Below the pieces are notes generated by a model. It saw nothing but the letters and a program-made list of their open reading frames with translations, made no database searches and was not told the origin of the DNA. DNA of 64,000 bases. Origin: Pedobacter endophyticus. GTDB lineage: Bacteria > Bacteroidota > Bacteroidia > Sphingobacteriales > Sphingobacteriaceae. Below, in pieces: positions 53,802-60,618 of the stretch. The DNA lies in NCBI RefSeq assembly GCF_015679185.1, contig NZ_CP064939.1, positions 3,472,001-3,536,000 of the forward strand, read 5' to 3'. Numbering within the stretch: position 1 is the stretch's first letter; each line of letters begins with the position of its first letter. Both the position numbers and the translations under genes were made by a program.

Positions 53802-55438
53802 AAAGCTATAAAATTGGGATTTTCATGAGTAACACGTATTAGCTTTCCTTCCTGCATTTTATATATGTAGTCAGTAAAGTAATAATATTTATCATCGTGG
53901 GTGATTGCGATTATGGTGAACCCTTTTCGTTTAAGCAAAGGAATGATCTCTTCATAAAATTTTTTCCTGAAATAAGGGTCCTGATCGGCTGCCCATTCAT
54001 CCAAAACTACAATAGGTTTATTCTCTAATAACACACAAACTAAAGCTAACCGTTTCCTTTGTCCCATTGATAAACCTCTGGTGGTAAATACATTATCTTG
54101 CCATCCCACCTTATCATTTAATTCAAAGATAGTCAGATACTCCTGTACCTGGATTGGGTCAACCTCAGGATTAAATACTTGATCAAAGAGATAATAATCA
54201 CTAAAAACGGCTCCGAACAACATTTTAAAAACCCCAATATTATCGAATCCAATCAACACATCATCGACATATACCTGACCAGTACCTGGCTTCAGTAGGC
54301 CTAATAAAAGCAACATAAAAGTGGTTTTTCCGCTTCCATTGCCTCCATAAATAAAATACACATTCCCCCGCCCGATCTCAAGGTCAATCGGTCCAATGCC
54401 AAAACCATTTTCCTGGCAAACGCTGGTTGGATAAGTGTACTTTAGATCCTGAACTTTGATCCTGGAAAAATTATCAAAAACCTCCTTTTTGGTAATTGGA
54501 TGATCATTGAATATGGTGCTAAATGTATCGCGTAAATCTACAACACGCTTGTATGCAATATTTGCCTGGTATAGCCCTGGTAAGAGTGCCATAGTCGTTT
54601 CAATTGCACTACGCAGAAACAGGAGTATAAAAACAAAATTAATTGATGTGGCCATTGGCAGACCGAACCTATTATTGAAAAACATCAAAACTGATAGTAT
54701 GAGCGTAAAGAAAAGAATCTGTCCCGTCAGCTGATTAAGAGAAATTCCGGTAAAAGCTTTAATGTTCAAGCCAATAGACCTTTCCGCAATTTGTTCTAAT
54801 TTAACTTGCCCCAGGATAGTCTTTTTATGCCGATCCAAAGATATTTCCTTGAACCCATTTATTAATGAATCCAATAGACTTACAAACTGCTCTTCTTCAT
54901 TTCTTGCGGCTTTTAGAAAAAACTGATTTCTCTTGAATGAAATACGATAAATAAAAGCTCCTGATACGATGACTATTAAGGTAAGAATGAACAACAATAT
55001 ACTGAGGTAGGCAAGATAGGCCATGCAAAGAATCATGGTCAAAAGGGAAGTAAGAAAATAGATGCAATGTTCGGCAGATTGTGTCAAAATCGAAACGTCA
55101 CTAATTAAGCATGCTGTAATTTTATGGGAATGCCTTTTAAAGTCGTTGAAGTTGGCATCAGACATTATTCTAACGACCTCTACTCTAAGCTTCCAAAACA
55201 AATGTTGTGAAAGCTTAATGGTTGAAAATGAGAAATAGATTCGCGTTAGGGCATATAAACCGATAAGTACAATCAAAAAAAGACAGTACTTTAATTCAAA
55301 GACTAAAGCTTTATCATTAACTTGTTTGTTGATCAACAGGTTAACCAAACTGATAAAGCCCAAAGTCAAGCTACTTGAGATTGTGCCCAACAAAAAAACT
55401 TTGATGAAATTTAGCTTTGATATAATAGGGTCTCTCAT
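53798..55438 (-). CDS. ABC exporter of the cyclic-peptide (SyrD/PvdE) type, fused TMD-NBD
   Basis: A 546-residue half-transporter. Five or six transmembrane helices cover 14-300. The nucleotide-binding domain has Walker A GGNGSGKT (365-372), signature LSMGQRKR (456-463) and Walker B VVLDEWAADQDPYFR (477-491). EWAADQDP followed by RKKFY is characteristic of the SyrD/PvdE cyclic peptide and siderophore exporters rather than of lipid flippases. It would move a product or precursor to the periplasm. Its position among the tailoring genes supports a secreted small molecule. Confidence 0.88.
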   Translation of the reverse strand: MRDPIISKLNFIKVFLLGTISSSLTLGFISLVNLLINKQVNDKALVFELKYCLFLIVLIGLYALTRIYFSFSTIKLSQHLFWKLRVEVVRIMSDANFNDFKRHSHKITACLISDVSILTQSAEHCIYFLTSLLTMILCMAYLAYLSILLFILTLIVIVSGAFIYRISFKRNQFFLKAARNEEEQFVSLLDSLINGFKEISLDRHKKTILGQVKLEQIAERSIGLNIKAFTGISLNQLTGQILFFTLILSVLMFFNNRFGLPMATSINFVFILLFLRSAIETTMALLPGLYQANIAYKRVVDLRDTFSTIFNDHPITKKEVFDNFSRIKVQDLKYTYPTSVCQENGFGIGPIDLEIGRGNVYFIYGGNGSGKTTFMLLLLGLLKPGTGQVYVDDVLIGFDNIGVFKMLFGAVFSDYYLFDQVFNPEVDPIQVQEYLTIFELNDKVGWQDNVFTTRGLSMGQRKRLALVCVLLENKPIVVLDEWAADQDPYFRKKFYEEIIPLLKRKGFTIIAITHDDKYYYFTDYIYKMQEGKLIRVTHENPNFIAL

Positions 55439-55480
55439 ATTTTACTTGATGTTGGTAGGCCGTTATTAATTGATGCTTAC

Positions 55481-56602
55481 CTATTTATTCAAATACATTA
55501 TCGTTTTATTACAGATGGAAATAAAAAATCTCCAAATTGATTTTTTAATGAGGCTGAGATGATCAAAATAGATCAAGTCATATTCTGCTCTTGCAATGCC
55601 TCCTCTATTTTTTTTAAACTCATCACCTCCAGAGCTATAGTTTAAATTTTTATGTTGTGTCTTTGCATCAAGAACCCTGATGGCAAAATTTAAGGTATAC
55701 AAATGAAAGTAATCAGCAGTATTCTGTTTGCACGCTCCCAGCGAACTGATGATGCTCCCATTATCTAAAAATGTTACAGTGAAGGCCACAACTTCCTGAT
55801 CTGAATTTTTAAATGCCTGTAACTTAAAAAACGGTAGTGCTCTAATCATTTCAAACCACTGTTGATTATAAGGCAAGCTATATTTAGAGTGTTTGCCGAA
55901 ATAAAGTTGATTATATAAATGCCTTATGGTAACCATATCAATACTTTTTAATTGATCTCCCTGTGTTAGCAGATAAGTAGTCTTTGCATTAGCCTTAATA
56001 GCTTTTTTAATATCGGACTTTTTTAAAAATTCTTCATCCATATCTACAGCATACACTATACGGTTCGTTAAGCAATTCGAATTAGGCAAAGACATGCCCT
56101 CAAAATGAAGATAATTGTTTACCCCTTTGAAAATTATCGCATATGATTTATAGGCACCTTGAAAGAATTCGCGGATATTCAATAACTCTTCATTGTTCAG
56201 ATAAACGGATGCCCCGGTAGGTATTATCCAGCAGTTAACATATACTGCTTTATTTATCCTTACCAGATTAAGCAGCGCATTCAGTATTATCCCCAGACAT
56301 TGTAAAGAGCCATATAGCAAACGGCTTTTAACCTTTTCCTTAACAGAATCTATCCCATGTTTAATATAATGAACACTCAGAGCTGATAAATAAGAGGATT
56401 TATCCTTTCCCTGGTTTATAACGATTGGAATAATTTTATCATTGACTACTAACAACTTGAATTCAGAATTAAATCCATCAATATAATATTGAGGCCCTTT
56501 TTCAAGCAGATTTATTAAATAGCCATCAGGCCCATCTTCTGAACGATAAACATGGGATAATGATTCATATTCAGTTACAGAAGAGCACAAATTAATGACC
56601 AT
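55481..56602 (-). CDS. GNAT/FemAB-like protein (Acetyltransf_6-like)
   Basis: A 373-residue protein. Its C-terminal half has the signature of CelD/FemAB-like GNAT proteins: FTVTFLDNGSIISSLGACKQ near 280-299 and NLNYSSGGDEFKKNRGG near 325-341, corresponding to the [DN]xxGG..fKxrfG motif. The N-terminal half (1-150) is less clear. It may acylate or aminoacylate the pathway intermediate. It begins 24 bases after the DUF3419 C-part and is followed 42 bases on by the exporter gene. Confidence 0.6.
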   Translation of the reverse strand: MVINLCSSVTEYESLSHVYRSEDGPDGYLINLLEKGPQYYIDGFNSEFKLLVVNDKIIPIVINQGKDKSSYLSALSVHYIKHGIDSVKEKVKSRLLYGSLQCLGIILNALLNLVRINKAVYVNCWIIPTGASVYLNNEELLNIREFFQGAYKSYAIIFKGVNNYLHFEGMSLPNSNCLTNRIVYAVDMDEEFLKKSDIKKAIKANAKTTYLLTQGDQLKSIDMVTIRHLYNQLYFGKHSKYSLPYNQQWFEMIRALPFFKLQAFKNSDQEVVAFTVTFLDNGSIISSLGACKQNTADYFHLYTLNFAIRVLDAKTQHKNLNYSSGGDEFKKNRGGIARAEYDLIYFDHLSLIKKSIWRFFISICNKTIMYLNK

Positions 56603-56626
56603 AAAATGTATGATTTATCATCGTGC

Positions 56627-57049
56627 TTATTTTAGTTTATAGATGTCAATGTTCCATAACTGAGTAGACTCTTGTAAAAACAGAGGCCGATATAAATTGC
56701 CAATTTCTTCAAAGCCATCAATTTGTGGCCGCGTTATTCTAAGATTACCTCTGACAACAACTTTGCCTGCGTTGGTCAAGTACGGTTTCAATAATTGCAG
56801 ATAGCTTGTCTCTAATTTACCGCCCATAAAAGATGGGACATCGGAGAGAGAAATAAAATCTATACTCTTCGGCGCTGTTTCCTGGATTACTTTTAATATA
56901 TCACCCTTAATATATTTGATCTCACAGTTCTCCAACCCTATTTTAACCTTATTGAACACTTCTGCATCTGCTTCAATCGGATTTGCACGGGTATTGATTA
57001 ATTTTCCAAAGAAACAAAGTTGTGCAAAAAAGCTTTTATTTACATCCAT
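56627..57049 (-). CDS. DUF3419 protein, C-terminal part (out of frame with N-part)
   Basis: A 140-residue frame starting MDVNKSFFAQLCFFGKL and containing SLSDVPSFMGGKLETSYLQLL and NAGKVVVRGNLRI, the distal half of the DUF3419/BtaA-like methyltransferase fold. It is in the +1 frame relative to the N-part and overlaps it by 14 bases. Read upstream without a start, the same frame gives NQIFHQMDVNKSFF, which would follow the N-part naturally. Removing one T from the run of five at 57069-57073 (complement) would join them. It is either one frameshifted gene or two coupled polypeptides. Confidence 0.75.
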   Translation of the reverse strand: MDVNKSFFAQLCFFGKLINTRANPIEADAEVFNKVKIGLENCEIKYIKGDILKVIQETAPKSIDFISLSDVPSFMGGKLETSYLQLLKPYLTNAGKVVVRGNLRITRPQIDGFEEIGNLYRPLFLQESTQLWNIDIYKLK

Positions 57050-57713
57050 CTGGTGGAATATCTGATTGAAAAATTCTTTTAAAATTTTTAAAGTGAGATC
57101 CCGGGATATTTTTCTTTGGAAAATCCCCTTTATAAAGCAGGCTATTTAATACAGAAGTATTTCCAAGTAAGCGCAAAACCAAATCCCATCTATGCCTTGG
57201 AAATCGATCAGTTAAATACGCTATCTGTTCTGGTAGGCTATTAGTTTCAAACAGCATTTGCCCCTTTCTACCCGTAATCAAACGATTCACCTTAGATAAT
57301 TTAATCAGAGTCTGTTCAAACTGACCCGTGTAAATAATCTCTGACCATTTAGCATTTACAAACACCTTTTCAAGATAAATCCGGGCCGGCTCAGAAAGGG
57401 GAAGCTGATCAAAGATTTTCCGTCGTTCGTCTGGAAGCAGAAATACAGGTGGGTATCCCAAAAAGGCTAGATACTGCTCAAAGTCCAAATATTTTATCGC
57501 CTCATACCGAAGTTCTGTCAGAAACAATTGTTCGTCAAGAATATCTACACAAGTTAATTTTTTGGGGCTGCGTGCAAGTAGAGGAAGCATTCTTCCTCCG
57601 CTGCCTGCTATACCCATAACATGGTTTACGTCTTCCTCTAGTATATTATATTCAACTCTAGAATCTTCGTCACCCAAACTGTAGTTTAAGTTCTTAAAGT
57701 ACTTTGGAGACAT
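57036..57713 (-). CDS. DUF3419 (BtaA-like 3-amino-3-carboxypropyl transferase), N-terminal part
   Basis: A 225-residue frame. NYSLGDEDSRVEYNIL near 10-25 and VMGIAGSGGRMLPLL (32-46, SAM-binding loop), then LTCVDILDEQLFLTELRYEAIK (53-74), match DUF3419, the family of BtaA. BtaA transfers the 3-amino-3-carboxypropyl group of SAM to diacylglycerol. The frame ends FQSDIPPDGCK in a different frame from its C-terminal half. It starts 6 bases after the diiron-enzyme gene stop. In this operon it could provide a homoserine-like building block or alkylate an acyl acceptor. Confidence 0.8.
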   Translation of the reverse strand: MSPKYFKNLNYSLGDEDSRVEYNILEEDVNHVMGIAGSGGRMLPLLARSPKKLTCVDILDEQLFLTELRYEAIKYLDFEQYLAFLGYPPVFLLPDERRKIFDQLPLSEPARIYLEKVFVNAKWSEIIYTGQFEQTLIKLSKVNRLITGRKGQMLFETNSLPEQIAYLTDRFPRHRWDLVLRLLGNTSVLNSLLYKGDFPKKNIPGSHFKNFKRIFQSDIPPDGCK

Positions 57714-57719
57714 AAATGG

Positions 57720-58460
57720 CTATTGGTTGATTAAGTGACTATATCTTGTTGAACTGTCAGACTGAAGTTTTAAATATTCTTCCACAATGTCATCCAGCAT
57801 CTCAGATTGAAGTTTCAAACTGGTTATCAATACGTCCTGTACTGATGACCAATCATCTTCAGTTTTGCAATACTTCTGAATCATATTTTCAATCTCTGCC
57901 GCATGATCTTCATCAATTGCAGCATGAGATACCAGAAAGGTCGTGTGCTTATTATTTAGTTCCAGCTTTTCAATAACAGATTGCATCAATGTTTGAATAT
58001 ATTGATAGGAGTCTTCTGCCCAAAAGCTATATCCCAATCTTCTAAGGGGGTTTCCAACTTTGGAGATTCTATATAAATAACCAATGAATGTTTCTGTAGA
58101 GGATAGTGGAAGTGGCATATTTGTTTCATCTTGATCTTGGGTTACACCTAGGTTTGAAAGGTCATGGAACGCCATCATTTCATGACCTGCTTCCTCTTCT
58201 GCGTGCTCATAGCAAAATTTCATATAATTGGAGGGCATTGATTCGAATCTTGTAGCTACCAATGCTTGATGCTTTGGATTATGCTGAACATAATGATATG
58301 TTTCAATTAAGTATATAGCATAAAATCGCCGATCATATTCTCCATTCAGAATAAAATTACACCACTTAGAGTTCTTGATAATTTTATTCCATTCTCTATC
58401 CCGCAGTTCAGACAAAGCAGTAAATTCTTTCGACCTTAATTCTGTTAATGATTTTTCCAT
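57720..58460 (-). CDS. Heme-oxygenase-like diiron enzyme (HDO superfamily)
   Basis: A 246-residue, all-helical protein of the iron-containing redox/TenA-like group. The six residues expected for a diiron HDO site are all present with family spacing: E53 and H60 (ETYHYVQH), E149 (FWAEDSYQ), H179, D183 and H186 (HAAIDEDH). HAEEEAGHE (86-94) is the second core helix. Related HDOs make N-nitroso, alkene, isonitrile-type or cleaved amino-acid products. It lies 7 bases after the LuxI-like gene and 6 before the DUF3419 gene, suggesting the three act on one substrate. Confidence 0.85.
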   Translation of the reverse strand: MEKSLTELRSKEFTALSELRDREWNKIIKNSKWCNFILNGEYDRRFYAIYLIETYHYVQHNPKHQALVATRFESMPSNYMKFCYEHAEEEAGHEMMAFHDLSNLGVTQDQDETNMPLPLSSTETFIGYLYRISKVGNPLRRLGYSFWAEDSYQYIQTLMQSVIEKLELNNKHTTFLVSHAAIDEDHAAEIENMIQKYCKTEDDWSSVQDVLITSLKLQSEMLDDIVEEYLKLQSDSSTRYSHLINQ

Positions 58461-58467
58461 AATTTAT

Positions 58468-59079
58468 TTATTTTAAAGTACTTGTTTTTAATACTTTCTT
58501 TTTTATTAATTTATTAAAGCTTGATATCTCACCGGTAACCAAATAATATTTATGATCTGCTCTACCCTTCAATAAAAAGCCCTCATCTATCACTGAACTT
58601 GCACCTATATTCTTATAGAGCCTTACTAAGCCTAACTTACAGACGGCGAAATAGACTGTATAAGGAGTGTTCTGAAGAACCCAATCTGAAAAATGATAGA
58701 ACATAAAAGCATGAAGATTTTGATTCCTATATCGATCTTCAATATAAACTCTATTAAGTTGCACGGCCTTATCTTTGTCAAGACTTAAGTTAATATCGTC
58801 TGGCAGATTCGATGAGATTTCCCATGCCTCATCATGATATGGCGTAATTCTGCAACTTGCTACAACTCGATTATCAACTGTAACATAAAATAGTATAGAA
58901 TAATCATCGAATTTATCCTTAGCAGGAAACTCTTTGGTTAAATCAAGAATATATGGAAAGTCTTTTTGACATATGTTCAACCTTGAATTATAAATAGCTA
59001 AATATTCTGATTGCGATTGGGCTCTCTTAAAAACAAAAGACGTTGTTTCGTTTTTCTTTAAATCTAGAAATATGGACAT
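58468..59079 (-). CDS. LuxI/FeeM-like acyltransferase (GNAT fold)
   Basis: A 203-residue GNAT-fold protein. DDYSILFYVTVDNRVVASCRITP (about 58-80) followed by VQLNRVYIEDRYRNQNLHAFM (106-126) resembles the N-acyl-homoserine-lactone and N-acyl-amino-acid synthase group, where a word like ExxR ends this strand; here Gln107 replaces the Glu and Arg110 is kept. Such enzymes join an acyl-ACP to SAM or to an amino acid. It is the first gene of the operon, 196 bases from the divergent XRE gene, with an inverted repeat between. An ordinary GNAT is the alternative. Confidence 0.65.
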   Translation of the reverse strand: MSIFLDLKKNETTSFVFKRAQSQSEYLAIYNSRLNICQKDFPYILDLTKEFPAKDKFDDYSILFYVTVDNRVVASCRITPYHDEAWEISSNLPDDINLSLDKDKAVQLNRVYIEDRYRNQNLHAFMFYHFSDWVLQNTPYTVYFAVCKLGLVRLYKNIGASSVIDEGFLLKGRADHKYYLVTGEISSFNKLIKKKVLKTSTLK

Positions 59080-59102
59080 AATCTGAATATTATAAGATTA
59101 AC

Positions 59103-59135
59103 TAAAGCTATAGTATGATTTATAATATTCCTAAA
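59103..59135 (-). promoter_or_regulatory. Weak candidate promoter of the minus-strand operon
   Basis: On the minus strand TAGCTTTA (59103-59110) is one base from TAnnTTTG. TTTA at 59132-59135 is 21 bases upstream, slightly too far. It is the best-placed candidate, 24 bases before the first start codon, but the match is poor. Confidence 0.25.
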
Positions 59136-59148
59136 CGGAGTATGTTTA

Positions 59149-59173
59149 AAATTATACACCAGATGTATAATTT
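59149..59173. promoter_or_regulatory. Perfect inverted repeat, candidate operator
   Basis: Arms AAATTATACA (59149-59158) and TGTATAATTT (59164-59173) are exact complements around CCAGA. It lies in the 196-base divergent gap between the biosynthetic operon and the small XRE regulator gene, 70 bases upstream of the operon's first start and 103 bases upstream of the XRE start. Size and symmetry fit a dimeric helix-turn-helix repressor. Confidence 0.6.
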
Positions 59174-59197
59174 ATTATTTGCTTTTGGCTATAATAT

Positions 59198-59228
59198 TTT
59201 GATTGTTCAATCTAAATATCTACACTTG
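59198..59228 (+). promoter_or_regulatory. Candidate promoter of the XRE gene
   Basis: TTTG at 59198-59201, a 19-base spacer and TACACTTG at 59221-59228 match the Bacteroidota -33/-7 pattern with one mismatch in TAnnTTTG. The start codon follows 48 bases later. Confidence 0.5.
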
Positions 59229-59275
59229 CATGTCTAACTCTTTCCTATCATCCCTAGGAAGCTAAACTTAACGCT

Positions 59276-59488
59276 ATGGATGAGGAAAAAATAAAATTAA
59301 TTTGCACGAAAATTAGATTAAAAAGAATTGAGATGGGTTACAGCCAAGAATACATGGCTTACCAATTGAGCATATCTCAAAATGTTTATTCGCAAAATGA
59401 AAGAAATATTAAAAATGTTCCTTTCTATAGGGTTTTACTGCTTGTTAATATCTTAGGGCTTGATATCTCAGAATTGATTAATGCTTAG
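59276..59488 (+). CDS. Small XRE-family helix-turn-helix regulator
   Basis: A 70-residue protein that is little more than a Cro/C1-type HTH: IRLKRIEMGYSQEYMAYQLSISQNVYSQNERN, with the recognition helix ISQNVYSQNERN near 37-48. There is no sensor domain, so it may need a ligand-binding partner or a modified peptide. It is divergent from the biosynthetic operon. The inverted repeat at 59149-59173 is the obvious candidate operator, implying control of the operon and probably of itself. A quorum-type feedback is an attractive idea because the first operon gene is LuxI-like, but no LuxR is present. Confidence 0.78.
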   Translation: MDEEKIKLICTKIRLKRIEMGYSQEYMAYQLSISQNVYSQNERNIKNVPFYRVLLLVNILGLDISELINA

Positions 59489-59536
59489 TCATCATTGCTA
59501 GGGTACTGAATCTACTATAATTCGGTCATTACCACG

Positions 59537-59851
59537 CTACCTAATCACCTTTATCCCAAACCGGGCGCCTATTTTCTGTTTATATGAGTGCTGGTATTGC
59601 CCCCAGTTTTGCTGGTGGTAGCTGAAATAACACCTGTTATTCGGCGAATTGAATACAATATAATAAGGAAACGACCTGTTCGAAGTTTCAGATCATCTAC
59701 ATATTCGAGGCCGACAAAAACACCGTCCTTTGGCAAATAGATGTTTCCATCGCTGATATCGATAATCAAATTGTTGATGCTACAGTCGTTCTTAAAAACG
59801 ATATTTCGAGTGAGGAGTTCAGCATCTGGGCATCCCTTTCTTTTATCACGC
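59537..59851 (-). pseudogene. C-terminal part of the disrupted carboxypeptidase-like surface protein gene
   Basis: Continuing from the N-terminal frame after 59852, the protein reads FRRDKRKGCPDAELLTRN, then IYLPKDGVFVGLEYVDD in the next frame. A second switch near 59670 gives PYYIVFNSPNNRCYFSYHQ and a natural end at the TAG at 59537-59539. So two single-base shifts (net +1, then -1) are needed to read it. No start codon of its own is convincing. It is either decayed or damaged by sequence errors in short homopolymers. Confidence 0.6.
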
Positions 59852-60433
59852 CTAAATAAATGGACGCAGGCGATTCGTTGTACAATTGGTTGCCAGCGTC
59901 AATTTGGAGCGGTTTACAACTCTAACATCGTTCACTAGGTTATACAACAATTTCGTAATTAACAATGTTGAGTCGCGGGTTTTGTTTGGAACAAACTGCG
60001 CTACATAATTAGCCCGTTCGCCACTGGGCCCAACGTAGTTTCCAAAACCTACAGGACCCGTTAACTCCTGATCTTTAAAGTACCCTAATCGTATTCTTTT
60101 TTTAGGTTTAGCACTAACATTAACGGACTGAAATTGAACGCTTACCGGTGATGACTGAATCGTAACATCGTCGTTGCCCTGCTCAATATCGTAATTTATC
60201 GTTTCGTAGCCAACACAGCTGATTATAAGGTCCGATAATGCAGTTTTTATGCTGAATTTACCTACGCTATCAGTGTAAATTACTCGCCGCTGCCCAGTCA
60301 CGTTTTTATACGTTACCGTAGCAAATGGAACGCCCAACGTGGTTTCGCTATTCACTACTTTCCCCTGTAGGTGTGTTTGACCAAAGCAAGCGAAACCAAT
60401 GGAAAAAACTTTAAAGAAAAAAATAGACCTCAT
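59852..60433 (-). CDS. Carboxypeptidase-like regulatory domain protein, N-terminal part (frameshifted gene)
   Basis: A 193-residue frame with a signal peptide (1-19). A carboxypeptidase-regulatory-like domain runs over 23-100 (LQGKVVNSETTLGVPFATVTY, then SVGKFSIKTALSDLIISCVGYE). The following part (about 105-190) matches the barrel-less companion proteins, about 300 residues long, of Bacteroidota. The frame ends NRLRPFI at a stop inside the natural gene, whose remainder lies at 59537-59851 in two other frames. It may be an inactive pseudogene. It is not part of the biosynthetic operon, being 570 bases beyond it behind the XRE gene. Confidence 0.6.
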   Translation of the reverse strand: MRSIFFFKVFSIGFACFGQTHLQGKVVNSETTLGVPFATVTYKNVTGQRRVIYTDSVGKFSIKTALSDLIISCVGYETINYDIEQGNDDVTIQSSPVSVQFQSVNVSAKPKKRIRLGYFKDQELTGPVGFGNYVGPSGERANYVAQFVPNKTRDSTLLITKLLYNLVNDVRVVNRSKLTLATNCTTNRLRPFI

Positions 60434-60574
60434 AAAAAGTAATCAGAATTAGTACCCGTTAAAGGTAAATTTCGAATGTGGGTTTTCCTAACCACCCCGT
60501 ATTTAAGTCATACATCACACGTATAACTATGTTACTATAATAGAACAAAAACAGACTACACGCTTAGCGTCTAA

Positions 60575-60618
60575 AACCCATAAAAAAAGCGACCATTTTG
60601 TCGCTTTTTTTATGGGTT
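60575..60618. terminator. Long perfect bidirectional terminator
   Basis: Arms AACCCATAAAAAAAGCGAC (60575-60593) and their exact complement (60600-60618) form a 19-bp stem with loop CATTTT. The inner part, AAAAAAAGCGAC/GTCGCTTTTTTT, is a classic terminator. It overlaps the last bases of the glnS stop codon, and on the other strand it would serve readthrough from the left. Confidence 0.85.

Noticed and set aside
46520-59488. The AT-rich operon as an integrated mobile element
   Set aside because: No integrase, transposase, tRNA target or flanking direct repeat was seen. Lower GC alone is consistent with transfer but does not show it.
59741-59938. A 65-codon forward frame at the end of the disrupted surface-protein gene
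   Set aside because: It lies antisense to the frameshifted gene, whose protein flow is recognisable on the minus strand.
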